Notes: generated by a model not told the origin, from the sequence alone. Positions 36,931 to 51,340 are shown, counted from the stretch's first letter. The stretch: 64,000 bases of DNA from Chrysoporthe austroafricana (GCA_001051155.2 JYIP02000009.1:1054001-1118000), one strand, 5' to 3'. A program made the numbers and translations.

Positions 36931-37417
36931 CGTTTATTATTAATAATAATAGGAAATAATAATAAAAAAAGAAATTAGTATTTAATAAATAGAAATATTT
37001 ATATTAAATATTATATTTGAAAAAGTAATATTGCAAAATAAGCAATTAAATAACTTATTAATTCTTATACTTAAAAAAGAATTTATTATAGAAACGGAAG
37101 AATTAAATGCTTAATATGCTGAATAATTTTATTAAAAAAGCAATAATTAAATAATTAAATATATAAAAGTAAAGCATTTTATTTATAAGCTTATATTATA
37201 AAAACTTTTCCAAAGCATTTTATTTTAGAATAATAAATGCGAACTTTAAGAAAATAAAAAGATTAATTACTTATATTTTTATTATTATAAACTTGCTTAA
37301 ATATATTATATTTATTATAATTGCTAAATATATTTTAATAAGAAAATTAAATATAATTGGTTTTTAATTAAAGAATAAAACTAATTAATCTAGCTTATTA
37401 TAAAATCCCGAAATAAA
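36931..37417 (+). mobile_element. Fragment of Gypsy element H (gag-pol junction)
   Basis: Collinear with element B 2,890-3,345 after RIP: ggaaataataat..., the block corresponding to ACATATTTCAGCAAGAAAGTTAA appears as aaatatattttaataagaaa, followed by ataattggtttttaattaaag. The left end stops at repeat A. The right end is cut by element E at TATAG (37,418-37,422). No LTR of its own is visible in the window. Confidence 0.6.
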
Positions 37418-37422
37418 TATAG

Positions 37423-37682
37423 TATTATAAACGCTATAGCAATTTTAAGATTTATTATAAAATTAAAAGAGTTTATATTAATAAGAGCAGTATTAAATAT
37501 ATTCTTTGAATATCGAAATACGTTTAATAAAGTATTGCAATATTTATAAGCTTAAGCAGCTATTATTTAAATAGTTTAATAAAGTTTAAATAATATTTAA
37601 ATTTACGATTGAAAAGCTATAATAATTTATATAATAAATATTCTATTCTTATATATCCAGCTTTTCAGTTTGGCTTACTTAG
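37423..37682 (-). repeat. LTR of inverted element E, first part
   Basis: Read on the minus strand it ends gctatagcgtttataata, the standard LTR terminus. It is preceded on the plus strand by TATAG (37,418-37,422), the probable target duplication of E. The LTR is interrupted by element D (target duplication CTTAG at 37,678-37,682 and 52,398-52,402) and resumes at 52,403. Confidence 0.8.
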
Positions 37683-38129
37683 TATTATAAATTAATATGC
37701 AAGACTAGGGTATAATACCCAAGCTATCCAGAAAAACGGTCTATTCAGTCCTAGAATCTTCAGGCCTAGCTGCAAAACCGGCAAATGCTTATATAAGCTA
37801 GAATCAGAATTAGATAAAATAAGGATTACTGGATTACCAAATAAGCTAGTAAGCTAAGCTTACTAGCTTATTAAATAAGCCAGTAATTTCATACTAAGGA
37901 ACTTAATATATAAGAACAGTACGACTACTAAATAGTTTATTATAGCTTTTTAGTAATTAATCTAAATATTAATAAGGCTTTACTATTAATAGTTGCTTAT
38001 AACTTATAAACTTTGCATTATTCAATAAACCGTATTCCAATACCCAAAGCTTATACTTAATACCGCTCTTATTAATATAAATCTCCTGATACTATAGCAT
38101 ATCTCAAGATTGCTATAACGTTTATAATA
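37683..38129 (+). repeat. 5' LTR of element D
   Basis: 447 bp. Contains AGTAATTAA (37,952-37,960), the RIP-altered partner of the primer site TTGATTACT at 38,132-38,140; the 3' LTR keeps AGTAGTCAA at 52,220-52,228. Confidence 0.95.
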
Positions 38130-38190
38130 TTTTGATTACTCTTATTCAAAAACGGTTTAGTATATTCCCTTTAAATAATATCGGAATACA

Positions 38191-41100
38191 ATAGCGCTTT
38201 AAACCCTGTTTTCTTCTAGCAACCAGGCTTTTCAGGAAAGAAACTCGGTTATCCTTACTAATAAATAATTCCAGAAATAAAATATAGCTCTATACTAATA
38301 GCTTAAGAAAGTTAAGAATAAAGTTTTCCGCTTTAACGCCTTTTAGCAAGCCAAAGCTTTCAAGCTTAATAAGCCAGAGCCCTATAAAGGTATTTGCAAG
38401 GATTTCCAGGCTTTCTTAACTTAATTTAAAGCTTATTTCAAGCATTATAATATTCAGTTCAGAACTACTTACGACAAGATCGATTTCGCGAGAAGCCGAC
38501 TCGAAAAGATAGCATTCCAGTAATAAGAACCTACCTTTCGTAATTACTTGGATAACGATAACGCATTTCGTTCCGAAAATACTAAACGTATCTTCTAGCA
38601 TTATTCTAATTTCGAAAAAGCCCTTATTAAGACTTTCGGAAACCTGGACGAACGACGCATTGCAATACGGCAATTGGAAGCATTTCGGCAAACAAGATTA
38701 GCAGCAAATTATATAGCCAAATTCAAATAAATTATTGCCCATTTCGATTATAAAAATAAGCCCTTTATAGACGCTTATTATGCAGGATTTAAGGAAAAAG
38801 TTAAGGACGAACTCTATAAGGAAAACCGACTCGAAAAATTCAGTAAATTCATTAATAAGGCCATTCGTATTAATAATCGGCTTTACGAACGAAAACGATA
38901 ATAATAGAAAAACTATAGCAATACCTTTCAGTACTAATCCAATTCTGGGAAATACAAGTTCCAGTACGGCAACCGAAATAGCATAGTTCATTCAAATACG
39001 ATATATGCCGGACTTATAAAACTAGACGCTTTCGTACGGGAATACTATAAAGGAATTACTTATTATAATTATAATAAAAAAAGGCATATTGCCTGTAATT
39101 ACTATTAAGAAAAAAGAAAACGAGAATAGAAGCTAATTTCGGAAAGATAAATTAATATCGCTTAGCGATAAAGACTTAATCAGCTAAATAATAATATCTT
39201 ACTGGAATAAATAATAAACCCTAATTATAGCAATATAAGCTGGATAGCCTATTATTAGGATTATTGCTTATTGCATTTTTCGGTAAAAAAAAATTTAGGA
39301 TAATTCTTATACAAATTTAAAAGATAAAAACAATTCGCTATAAAAAGAAAAGGCTTATTTTACAATACGGCTATAAATAATAGCGATTCAGACTATTTAA
39401 GCAACTTACTAATTGCTAGAGAAAAGAATCTAAAGCAATTCCCTTTAAAGATATATTTCGATAAACGATAGGAAAAAATAATAAAAAGGGAATTCGGCAC
39501 CTTAAATGTAATAACGCTAATACCTAGCGCTATAATAGAAAAAATAGCGCTATCAGACCGATAACCAAATAATTTATTAACCCTTATATTCGAAAAAGAA
39601 TTAGAGGAATACGGCATCCTAAATACGAGATAGCTATAACAGAAATATAGCAATTGGATAACTAAATATACAAAAATTAAGCATTTTATTTATAGGCTTA
39701 CATTATAAGAACTTTTCCAGAGCATTCCGTTTCAAAATAGCAAATGCAAACCTTAAGAAAATGGAAGGATCAATTACTTATACCTTTATTATTACGAACT
39801 TGCTTAGATATATTACGTATACTATAATTGCTAGATATATTTTAGCAAGAAAATTAAATACAATTGGTTCTTAATTAAAAAATAAGACTAATTAATTCAA
39901 TTCATTATAGAATTCTAAAGGAAATATAGAAGCATTTTGCATATCGAATATAATAATGCTTATATCGAACTACCCGATAATTATCTATAGAAATGCATTT
40001 AAGAAAGAACGATATAGGAACGATATTATATAGCAGCATATTCTATCCATATATAAGATAAAGCTAGAAATTAATACCGATTGCAAAAAGCCGAGAAAGC
40101 AAAGCAGTATGCCTAAAGCCAAGCAAGAAAATTGGCAAAGCAAGTAGCGAAATAAGCATAGAATAACCCAAAAAGAAAAGATCGCTTATAAAAGGATAGC
40201 AGCCGATTAGGATTACAAAATCCTTATATGCTATTATAAAGAATAAAGAAGAATATATTATTTTGGACGCATATATTAACGGGTAACGTTACGGCGCATT
40301 ATTGAATAATAACGCGCAAGGGAATTTTATCTTGCTAGAAATCGTTAATAGAGAACAGATTCCTTAAATACAAAAAAAAAATCTTTATAAATTCAATATT
40401 ATAAAAAGAAAAGCAGTTATATATAACCTTAATATAATTAATATAGAAATTAAGTACTTATTTATTTTAATCCAAAGCTTTATAATAAAGACTACTTTCG
40501 ATATTATAAATATAGCATAATACGAATTGATTTTAAGAATATTTTAGCTCAAAAAGCATAACCCTTATATTAATTGGACTATTAGCTAGATTTTATAAGA
40601 ATTAGCCGGACTTACTAAAAGGGTTGCAATTAACGGAAAAAAGAAAAGCTTAATTACTAAAGATAATATCAGGAATATGCGTTTAAACAGGCTTAAATAA
40701 ACCTTTAAGGCAAACGTACTTGCCAAATAATAAGGAAAGGTTACGGATATCTCGAACTTATAAATACAGGTTAAAGACAGATTAAGAATTCAAGCGATTA
40801 GCAATTAATAAAAGACTAATCCGATACAAAGCAATACGAAATTATATAAACTATAGAACTATAAAGAAATTCAGCTTCCAATATAACAAATATAAGAAAA
40901 TTACGAAAAAAGATTTAGCTTTACAAACGGCAAATACCCGAAGCTACTAGAAACTAGGATATATAAATAAAGGAAGGAAGTAATAGAAGAAAAATATGCC
41001 TAACGGTATTTACTATTCTTCCAGATTGCAAAAAACGAAAAAAGACTATTACTAGAACTTAAGAACGTATTACGAAAATATTATAAGTTCAAGAAATTAT

Positions 41101-41688
41101 AGCAAGGAAAGTTCGATACCGGTTTATTAGAATACGGCCCCTTTAACTATAAAATTCTATTAAAAGAAGGAATAAAACTTAAGAACTACTCTATTTACAA
41201 ATTCGATCAAGCAAAATTCGAAGCACTTAAAAAATATATTAACGAAAACTTAAAGAGAGGCTATATACGGAAATTACAATTATTAGTAATATACTCAATC
41301 CTATTCGTATTCAAAAAGAATAGCAAATTACAATTATATATAGACTATAAATAGCTTAACGATATTACAATCAAAAACCGCTATCTTTTATTCCTGATAA
41401 GAGAAATGCAAGATCGGCTAATAAAAGCAAATTAGTTTATTATACTCGATTTCAAAGAAGGATATTATTATATCCGAATTAAGAAAAACGATATCTGGAA
41501 AACAGTATTCAGGATTCGTTACGGATATTTCGAATACATAATTTTATTTTTCGGACTAACTAACGCGCTTGCATTTTTCCAAAAAATAATTAATAATATC
41601 TTTCGCGAATATTTAAATACTATCGTTATTATCTATCTCGATAATATCCTTATTTATTTAAAAAATCTCGAATCCTATAAATAGTATA
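38191..41688 (+). pseudogene. gag-pol of element D, 5' part up to RT
   Basis: Collinear with B. Gag core at about 38,380-38,900 (KIDFA-type block, YERKR). A zinc-knuckle region lies near 39,060, with most Cys codons mutated. The protease block lies near 40,270-40,330 with DSGA altered to NNA. RT from about 41,200 ends in YLDN at about 41,632-41,643 (second catalytic Asp to Asn). Coding then stops at the insertion point of element C. Several antisense open frames (38,416-38,991) are shadows. Confidence 0.8.
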
Positions 41689-41693
41689 TATAG

Positions 41694-42114
41694 TGTTATG
41701 AACCCACAAACGAAACCAGGGGAAAGACAGACGCCCCACTTACTGGGAGCATCACAAGCAGCACGAATGTCAGAACCATGCGTAGGTTAGGGTTAGATAA
41801 GATAAGGATTACCAGCTCACTAAGTAAGCCAGTAAGCCGTGCTTACCCGCTTACTAGGTAAGCCAGTAAGCTACGCTTATGAGACCAAGTATATAGACAG
41901 TAAGGAATGCCCTTGAGAAGGACAGTTCCAATACCTCTAGTCGTTAATCTAAATATCAATTGGACCCTACTATTGATAGCTACATTAGCTTATAAACATT
42001 GCAAAATACAATGAATTTGTCCTGAAGCTCAAAGCTGTACTTGGTATCGCTTTTGTTAGCATAAACCCTTTAACCTTATAGTATATCTTAGGATTTACTG
42101 CAGCGTTCATAATA
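41694..42114 (+). repeat. 5' LTR of element C
   Basis: 421 bp. Carries AGTCGTTAA at 41,939-41,947, complementary (allowing RIP) to TTAACGATT at 42,117-42,125. Contains telomere-like ggttagggttag near 41,784. Confidence 0.95.
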
Positions 42115-42176
42115 TTTTAACGATTCTTGTTCAAAACCGGTTCAGTATATACCCTTTGGGCAATATTCAGGATATA

Positions 42177-45100
42177 ATAGCGCCCCAGACCCCGTTTTCG
42201 TTTAATAACCAGGCCTTCCAGGAAAAGGTCCCAGTCGTCTTTACTAACGAATAACTCCAATAACAGAACGTAGCTCTATACTAATAGCTTGAGGAAGTCA
42301 AGAACGAAATTATCCGCCTTAACGCCTTCCAGCAGGCTAAGGCTTTCAAGCTTGATAAGCCCGGCCCGTATAAAGGCTCTCAGGAAAACTTCTAGGCCTT
42401 CTTGATGCAACTCAAGGCCTATTTCAAGCATTATGGAGCCCAGTTCAGAACTACCTATAACAAAATCGACTTCGCGGGAAGTCGCTTTGAAAGAACGGCC
42501 TTCCAGTAGTAGGAACCAACTCTTTGCAACTATTTGGATAATAGCGAGGAATTTCGCTCGGAAAATACCAAGCGTATCTTCCAGCGCTACGCCAATTTCG
42601 AGTTAGCTCTCATTAAGACTTTTGGAAATCCGGATAAACGACAAACCGCAATACGGCAGCTAGAAGCATTTCGACAGACCGGTTCGGCCGCGGACTATAC
42701 GGCAAAATTCCGGCAGATCGTCGCTTACCTCGATTACGAAAACGAACCTCTTATGGACGCCTACTATGCAAGACTCAAGGAAGAAGTCAAGGACGAACTC
42801 TATAAGGAAGATCGACTCGAAAAACTTAGCGAGTTTATCAATAAAATAATCCGCATTAATAACCGACTATACGAACGATAGCAATAACGGCAGAAGAACT
42901 ATAGTACCGTCCTGCAGTATTAGCCAAATATTGGGAAGCGCAAGTTCTAGCATAAAGGCAAGAATAGCACAGCCTATTCAGGCACTATATATGCTAGGCT
43001 TATAGAATTAGATATTCTCGTACGTAAATAATGCAAAGGGGTTATTTGTTACAATTGCGGAAAGAAAGGTTATATCGCCTGCAATTGCTAATAAGAATAA
43101 AAGAAACGAGAATGGAAGCCAGTCCTAGAGAAATAGCTTAATATCGCCTGGCAATAGGAACCTAATTAGCTAGACAAAAATATCCAATCAGAACAAGCAG
43201 CGGACCTTGATTATAGCAATATCAGCTGAATAGCCTGCTATTAAGATCATTGCTTACTGCACTTCTCAGAAAAGGAAAGTTCAGAATAGTTCCCATGCAA
43301 GCCTCGGGAATAGCGGCAACTCGCTATGGGCAAGAAAGGCCCACTTTACGATACTGTTATCCAGGATAGCAATTCCGATTGCTTTAATGAAAAACTTTTA
43401 CAGGATAATAAAGACTTAAGAAAATACTCCTTGAACTACTATCTGGAACGATAATAAAGCAATATAGTAGAAAAAGAAATCGGCATTATAAAACCGGAAT
43501 TATTAATACCCAGCATTACCCTCGAAAAATCGGCATACCCCGATAAATAGCCGGATAACCTACTAATTCCAATCCCTAACGAAAAATTATCAGAAAAAAT
43601 AGCCTACTATTAGCAAAAGAACTGCTAAGATTGCAAATGAATATCCAAACATACGGAAATCGAGCATATAATTTACGGATTAACAATAAAGGAACTCTTC
43701 CAAAGCATACCATTCCAGAATAGCGAATGCCTACCCCAGGAAAACGGAAGGATCAGTTACTTATACTTTCGTTATTATGAACTTGCTTGGATTAGCTATA
43801 TTTATTATAATTGCCAGACATATTTCAGCGAGAAAGTCAAACAAGATTGGTTTCCACTTAAAGAATGGGACCAATTGATCTTCCCCGTTACAGAAAAAAG
43901 AGGAAAATTCAGGAAAGTCTTATATATCGAAAATAATAACGCATATATTGGGCTATTTGATAATTGCCTACGAATATGCGTCGATAGGAAAACCATATAG
44001 GGATAATGCTACGTAATCGCATGCTTTATATATGCATAAGATAAGGCTAAAGAATGGTATAGGCTGCAGAAAATCGAGAAGAATCGGCAGCGAAGCTACG
44101 CCCAAGCAAAAAAGCTAGCATAGCAAGCAGCGAAAAGCGCCCAAAATACCCCAAAAGGGAAGGATCGCTTATAATGGGATAGCAGCCAATCAGAACTATA
44201 AGGTCCCTATATGCTACTACTAAAGAAGACAAGGAGCATATTATTCTAGACGCATATATTAAAGGATAACGATATAGCGCATTATTAAATAGCGGCATAC
44301 AAGGAAATTTCATCTCGCCCGAAATCGTTAATAGGGAACGAATTCCCTGAACGCAAAAGAAAGATTCCTACAAGCTTAATACTGTAGAAAGAAGGTCGGT
44401 TACGTATAACTAAAGTATAATCGATATGGAAACTGATTACTTACCTATCTCGATCCAAGGCCTTACAATAAACGTCGCCTTTGATATTACAAATATAATA
44501 CAGTACGAATTGATTTTAAGAATATTTTGGCTTAAAAAGCATAACTTTCGAATTGATTAAACCATTAGCTAAATCTTATAAGAACAAGCCGTACCTACTG
44601 AGAAGATCGCAATTACTAGTAGAGGAAGAGACTTAATTACTGAAGATAGTACGAAGAAAACGCGCTCAAATAAGCTTATAAATACCCCTAGGGCTGAAAG
44701 ACAAGCCACAATATAAGAAAAGGTTACGAATACCTTGAACTTCCAGACGAAAGTTAAGGACGAACTAAGATTACAAGTAATTATCGATTAATAGAAATTT
44801 GGCCAGGCACAGAATAATACGAGGAAATAAAGACTATAGAACCACAAAGAAATACAGCTCTTACAGCACGAATATGCCAGAAAACAATTCGGCTTAGTAT
44901 CTAACAGATACCCGAAACTACCAAGAATACAGAAGCCCTAAAGACAGGAGGCTAGCGAGGAAAAATACGCATAACGGTATCTCATATTCTTACAGATTGC
45001 AGAAGACGAAAAAGGACCAATACCGATATTCAAAAACGTACCAAAAGAATATTACGAATTCAAAAAACTATAGCAAGGAAAATTTGATACGGGATTACCA

Positions 45101-47842
45101 GAGCATAGCCCGTACGATTACGAGATTCCCTTGAAAGAAGGAATATAGCCAAAATTCTTCCCCATTTACGGACTCGATAAAGCAAAACTCAAAGCGCTTA
45201 AAGAATATATTAATAAGAACCTGAAACGAGGCTATATACGACTATCGCGATTATTAGCAGGATACTCTATCCTGTTCGTACCCAAAAAGAACGGTAAATT
45301 ACGGCTTTATATGGATTACCGACAGCTTAACGATATCACTATCAAGAATCGATACCCGTTACTGCTAGCAAGCGAAATAAGGGATCGACTGATTGGAGCT
45401 AAATAGTTTATTACGCTCGACCTTAAAGAAGGATATTATCATATCAGAATTAAGGAAGATAATATCTGGAAAACAGCTTTCAGAATACGCTATAGACATT
45501 TCGAATACGTAATTATGCCTTTTGGGCTTACAAATATACTAATATCCTTCCAGGAAATGATTAACTACATCTTGCGCGAGTTTCTGAATACTACTATCAT
45601 TATCTACTTCGATAATATTTTGATTTTCTCAAAAGATTTCGAGATATACAAGCAGCATATACGGGAAGTATTTCAAATATTGCAAAATAACAAATTCCTA
45701 GTCAAACCGAGCAAATGCTATTTCTATTAACAAAAGGTCAACTATCTAAGCTATACTATCGAGCCAAGACAGATTAGTATATAACAAAATAAAGTCAAAG
45801 CAATACGAGAATGGCCTACCCTAGGGAATATTAAGGATATTAGGGCATTTTTCGGATACGCTAATTTCTATTGACAGTTTATCCGAGATTATAGCAAAAT
45901 CGCATACCCGCTTATAGACCTGATTAAGAAAGACCGAAAGTTCGAATGGATTTCAGAAATACAGAAAGCATTTGACAAGATCAAAAGACGAATTATATCA
46001 GAACCTATTCTTTGCGAAACGAATCCAGAGAAACCTTTTAAAGTTGAAACCGACATATCGGATTACGCATTCGGCAAACAACTAGGCCAGAAAGACGATT
46101 AAGGACGCCTTAGGATCGTAAGCAACTTTTCAAAGAAATTAAACGGCCTAGAACTTAATTACGGTATTCCCGATAAGGAACTGATAGCAATTATTAAAGC
46201 ATTCGAGGAATAGCAGCGATATTTGATCGGAACCAAGCATTAAATTATAGTATACTCGGATTACAAAAATCTTATAACATTTATAACTACCAAGATCTTG
46301 AACAGACAATAGATCAGATAGGCGGAATTCCTTTCGCAATTCGATCTGAAAATCGTCCATTGCAAAGGATCCGAAAATAGCAAAGCGGACGCTCTTAGCA
46401 GACGATCAGACTACCAAAATTCAGAACCAAGGGAATTCCAAAATATCTTTCGACAAAACAAAAACAGTAATCTTGTAAACAAAGCAAGAGAATTCAATAC
46501 AATTATCAGAATCGAGAATTAAGAAAGGAATTCTGAAAATATAATCCCCGAAAAACAAGACGAATATATTAGGATTATATATAATGTACTAGCATATGGT
46601 TATCAAGGAATTAGAGCCATTTACGAAAGAATCAAGAAATACTGAAACCTATTAAGATTCAGACAAAGAATCGAAAGAATCTTACAAGAATGCGATAGCT
46701 GCAGGAAAAATAAGATTGAATACTATAAGCCCTATAGGTTATTCCAACTACTCCCGGTTCCGGAAACAGTTTGGCAATCTATTAGCTAGGACTTTATTAC
46801 TAAGCTACTCTTCTTACAAGAACCCTTAACTAAAATGCAATATAATAGCATTCTAGTAATGGTTTGCAGACTAAGCAAGTACGCTTACTTCCTACTATAT
46901 AAGGAAAGCAGCATAGCGGAAGAATTCGTATATACGTTCCTCAGAACGGTTATAGCCAACTATGGCATGCCCAAAAAAATCATTTCCGACAGAAACAGAA
47001 AGTTCATATTAAACTTCTGGACCTTACTTACGAAATTATTCGGAATATAACAAAGAATATCCATAGCATTCCATCCACAAACAAACGGATAAACGGAAAG
47101 AATCAACCAAATTATTAAGCAATACCTATAATACTATATCAATTATAAATAGGATAACTGGGTTGACTTCTTATCCTTAGCACAATTTGCATATAATAGC
47201 GCAAATATAAGCACGATAAAGAAATCGCCATTTTACGCATTCTATAGCTATAACCCGATAGCCTATTACGACGAGATATCAGGAACAAATGCAGAAGCTG
47301 CAAAAAGACGAATCAGAAAAATCAAGAAGGTTTAAGAAGAATTCCAGAAGGAACTAAAGTTCGTGCAAGAAAGAATAACAAAATACGCTAACTCCAAAAG
47401 GATTAAAGGACCAATCCTACAGAAAAGGGATAAAATCTACCTTGTTCAACGAAAAGAATATATTAAAACAGCAAGACCCTTTTACTTACTGGACTATAAG
47501 AAATTGGGACTATTCAAAATCCTAAGGAAAATCTTAAATATTAATTTCGAACTCGTATTACCCTATAGAATGAAAATCTATCCGGTATTCCATATCTCAT
47601 TCCTAAAACCAGTACCCAAAATAGCAAAAATAACCGATATAATATAGGTTGAAAGCAACGAGCCAGAATACGAGGTTAAACGAATTCTCAAATACCGTAG
47701 CTTAAGCTATAACCCAGAATACCTTATCAAATGGAAAAGGTATTTAGCAAGCGAAAACTTATAGGAACCCAGGAATAACTTGCGAAACGCGCTTCAGGCA
47801 TTAGCAGACTACCTGGATAAGCAGCAGCGAAAAAAGGCTAGC

Positions 47843-47847
<5 letters not shown>
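42177..47847 (+). pseudogene. gag-pol of element C, broken by RIP stops
   Basis: Start codon mutated to ATA (42,177-42,179). The gag piece 42,534-42,881 is open for 115 codons (FQRYANFELALIKTFGNP... AFRQTGSAADYTAKFRQIV). A zinc knuckle lies near 43,050 (CYNCGKKG form, with YIACNC). RT at about 45,200-45,800 has FDN (45,608-45,616) in place of FDD. Integrase at about 46,600-47,250 keeps IISDRNRKF. The C-terminal block 47,363-47,647 (KLGLFKILRKI, YPVFHISFLKPV) and chromodomain EYEVKRIL...PEYLIKWKRY end at stop 47,845-47,847. The 71-codon open pieces at 45,515 and 46,835 are parts of this gene. Confidence 0.9.

Positions 47848-47878
<31 letters not shown>
47847..47878 (+). repeat. Poly(A) tract, 32 bases
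   Basis: An uninterrupted run of A beginning at the last base of the pol stop codon of element C, followed by Lys/Pro/Ala-type low complexity (agccaaaaa). Absent from elements B and D at this place, so it is a local slippage expansion or an assembly-sensitive homopolymer. Confidence 0.9.
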
Positions 47879-47880
<2 letters not shown>

Positions 47881-48010
47881 AGCCAAAAAAACCCACAAAA
47901 CAGCCAAAAAGCCGGCCAGTCCCAGAAAAACCTACCAATCAGCCAGAAAGACGGTCAGTACCAGAAGAACCGGCTATATCCCCGGGCCCGGCCTCCAAAC
48001 CAATAACGGA

Positions 48011-48445
48011 TTAATCGATATCAGAACTAAATTGCTGCAAGGCGGTATCAAAATTAAAGCTTTCAGGAAAGGGACCTTCGGGAACCAAGGGTTCCGCGGC
48101 TCGGCATTCTATTGCAGCCCTATGCCCTTCTTCCTCGGCCTCCTCGGCCTCCAGTCTTTCCAACTCTTCCAAACTAGATAAGCCATAGCGAACAGCGCGC
48201 ATTATCTTTTCGTACTATATACGCTTCTGATAACGAAGCCGGAGAACCTTTTCTTTGGCCGCCTCTAATTCATCTTCCAGTTCTTGATAGCGATAAGCCA
48301 TTTTGCGCAATTTATCAGGAGAGACGCCCAGCATATCGTAGCGAGAACGGTTGAATCGCACGCATTCCGAATAACGAGAGGAATCTCGTTCAGAGACCTG
48401 GCAAACGGAAATTCTACGGCCCTTACAAAAAGAACAGGAAGGCAT
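48011..48445 (-). pseudogene. Antisense cysteine-cluster/coiled-coil ORF of element C
   Basis: From ATG 48,445 the minus strand reads 145 codons to TAA at 48,011 with a single in-frame TAG (after LRYQKRI, most likely an old TGG or CAG). N-terminus MPSCSFCKGRRISVC, then SSRYSEC and NRSRYD. Against element B this suggests six original cysteines, two of them now Tyr. A coiled coil (YQELEDELEAAKEKVLRL) follows, then LEELERLEAEEAEEE, and a conserved end FPESFNFDTALQQF. It lies wholly between pol and the 3' LTR. Function unknown. Confidence 0.6.
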
Positions 48446-48624
48446 CTGTACGGCGTATTGAAAAATCGCTTCCAGAAAGGAATCTCGCCGCTAAGTTTTA
48501 AATAAACGATTCTTTTGTACCCTGTTCGATATCCTGATTAGGAAAGTACGAGAATAAAAGAAGATTTTGCAAAAACTTTTACAAAAATTGATAAGGATAT
48601 CAAAGCCGATAAAGAAAGGGATAG

Positions 48625-49045
48625 TATTATGAACCCATAAACGAAACCAGGGGAAAGATAGACGCCCTACCTACTGGGAGCATTACAAGCAGCACGAATA
48701 TCAGAACCATGCGTAAGTTAGGGTTAGATAAGATAAGGATTATTAGCTCATTAGGTAAGCCAGTAAGCCGTGCTTACCCGCTCATTAGGTAAGCCAGTAA
48801 GCCATGCTTATGAGACCAAATATATAGATAGTAAGGAATGCCCTTGAGAAGGACAGTTCCAATACTTCCAGTTATCAATCTAAGTATCAATTGGACCCTA
48901 CTATTGATAGCCATATTAGCTTATGAATATTGCAAAATATAGTAAATTTGTTTTGAAGCTCAAGGCTGTACTTGGCATCGCTCTTGTTAGCATAAACCCT
49001 TTGACCCTACAGTATATCTTAGGATTTACTGCAGCGTTCATAATA
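48625..49045 (+). repeat. 3' LTR of element C
   Basis: 421 bp; TATTATGAAC to GTTCATAATA, followed by TATAG. The partner of the primer site reads AGTTATCAA at 48,870-48,878. Confidence 0.95.
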
Positions 49046-49050
49046 TATAG

Positions 49051-51200
49051 CAAGTATTTCAGACTTTATAGGATAATAAGTTCTTAATTAAACTAAGCAA
49101 ATACTATTTCTATTAGCAAAAAGTTAACTATTTCGGCTATACGATAAAGCCGGGCAAAATTAGCATGCAAAAAGATAAAGTCCAAATAATAAAAGAGTAG
49201 CTTATATTAGAAAAAACTAAAGAAATTAAAGCATTTTTCAATTATGCTAATTTTTACTAATAATTTATTCGGGATTATAGCAAGATTGCATATCCCTTTA
49301 CGGACTTTACAAAGAAAGACCGAAAGTTCGAATAGATATAGGAAATACAAGAAGCGTTCGACAAAATCAAAAAACGAGTAATATCAGAACTTATACTTTG
49401 CGAAACGAACTCAAATAAGCCATTTGAAATTGAAACTGATATATCAGATTATACATTAAAGGAACAATTAGGCTAGCGAGACGATTACGGATGCTTTAAG
49501 GTCGTAAGCAATTTCTCGAAAAAACTAAATAGCCTAAAACTCAATTACGGCATCCCGGATAAGGAATTAATAGCAATTGTAAAAGCATTCGAAAAATAGC
49601 AGCACTACTTAATCGGAATAAAATACCAGATTATAATACATTCCGACTATAAGAACTTAATAATATTCATAATAATAAAAGTTCTGAATAAACGATAGGT
49701 TAAATAAGCAGAATTCCTTTTATAATTTAATTTAAAAATCGTTTATTGCAAAAGATTAAAAAACGGCAAAACGGACGTATTTAGCAAACGATCAGATTAT
49801 TAAAATAATAAACTAAGAGAATTACAAAATATCTTCCGATAAGATAAGGATAGCAACCTTGTAAATAAAGCTAGAGAACTTGATATAATTATTAAAGTTA
49901 ATAATAACGAAATAAAACTAGAAAATATAACTTCCGAAAAATAAAACGAGTATATACGAAATATATATAACGTATTAGCATACGGCTATTAAAGAATTAG
50001 AGCTACGTACGAGAGAATTAAAAGATATTGGAATTCCTTAAGATTGAGAAAAAGGATTAAAAGAATCTTACGAAAATGCAATAGCTATAAGAAAAACAAA
50101 ATTAAATATTACAAGCCTTATAGATTATTCCAATTATTTCTCATTTCAGAAGCAATTTGGCAATCTATTAGCTAGGATTTCATTACTAAGCTACCCCTTT
50201 TACGAAAACCCTTAACTAAAGTATAATACGATAATATTTTAATAATAGTTTGCAAACTGAATAAATATATTTACTTCCTTCCGTATAAGGAAAGCAATAT
50301 AGCAGAAAACCTCGCATATACATTCTTAAGAACGGTTATAGCTAATTATAATATGCTTAAAGAAATTATCTCTAATAGAAATAGGAAATTCGCATCCAAT
50401 TTCTGGATATTGCTTATAAAACTACTTGGAACGCAATAAAAGATATCTATAGCATTTTACTTATAAACGGATAAATAAATAAAATAAATAAATTAAATTA
50501 TTAAATAATACTTACAATATTATATAAACTATAAATAGGATAATTGGATTAACTTATTACCTTTAATACAGTTCGCATATAATAATGCAAATATAAGTAT
50601 AATAAAAAGGTTATTATTCTATGCATTATACGGTTATAACCCAATAGCTTATTACGATAAATTATTAGGAATAAATGCAAAAGCGGCAGAAAAACGAATT
50701 AGAAAGATCAAAAAAATCTAGAAAGAATTTCAGAAAGAACTGAAATTTATACAATAAAAAATAACAAAATATACTAATTCCAAAAGAATTGGGGAATTAA
50801 TTTTGCAAGAAAGAAATAAAGTTTATTTCGTCCGACGAAAAGAATATATCAAAATAACCAGACCCTTTCACTCGCTAAACTATAAGAAACTCGGACTATT
50901 CAAGATCCTAAAGAAAATCTTAGGAATTAATTTCGAATTTGCACTACTTTACGGAATGAAAATCTACCCGGTTTTTCACATTTCATTTCTTAAACCCGCA
51001 TTTAAGATAGCTAAAACAGATAATATAGCGCGAACAAAAAATAATAAACCAGAATACGAAATAAAACGAATCTTTAAATATTGAAAATCGACAAATTTTA
51101 AAAAATATTTAATTAAATAAAAAAGATATTATTCAAGCGAAAATAGCTAAGAACTAACCAAAAACCTAGCTAATGCAAAATAAGCTTTCTAGATCTATTG
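49051..51200 (+). pseudogene. pol of element D, 3' part
   Basis: Resumes in the RT thumb (caagtatttcag..., NKFL) exactly where element C was inserted. RNase H (ETDISDYT) follows, then integrase with altered DRN site near 50,380. The tail piece 50,803-51,084 is open for 93 codons (KLGLFKILKKI, YPVFHISFLKPA), then a degenerate chromodomain. Stops throughout. Confidence 0.8.
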
Positions 51201-51340
51201 GGAAAAAGCAGCTATTAGTTAGCGCTTAATACTGGAATAAGTAAACGACTAATCGGGAGATTTACTAATTAACTAGAAAGATAATCGATATTAGAAGAAC
51301 TGGCCGTATTCCCAAATCCAATTTCTGGAACGGCAGCAGA

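Larger units (their letters stand above)
41694..49045 (+). mobile_element. Ty3/Gypsy chromovirus, element C (complete, youngest nested layer)
   Basis: LTRs at 41,694-42,114 (421 bp, still starting TGTTATGAAC) and 48,625-49,045 (421 bp, TATTATGAAC). Both end GTTCATAATA. The target duplication is TATAG at 41,689-41,693 and 49,046-49,050. Length 7,352 bp. It lies inside the RT gene of element D, in the same orientation. Fewer RIP changes than D, E or A. The 5' and 3' LTRs differ only by scattered transitions. Confidence 0.96.
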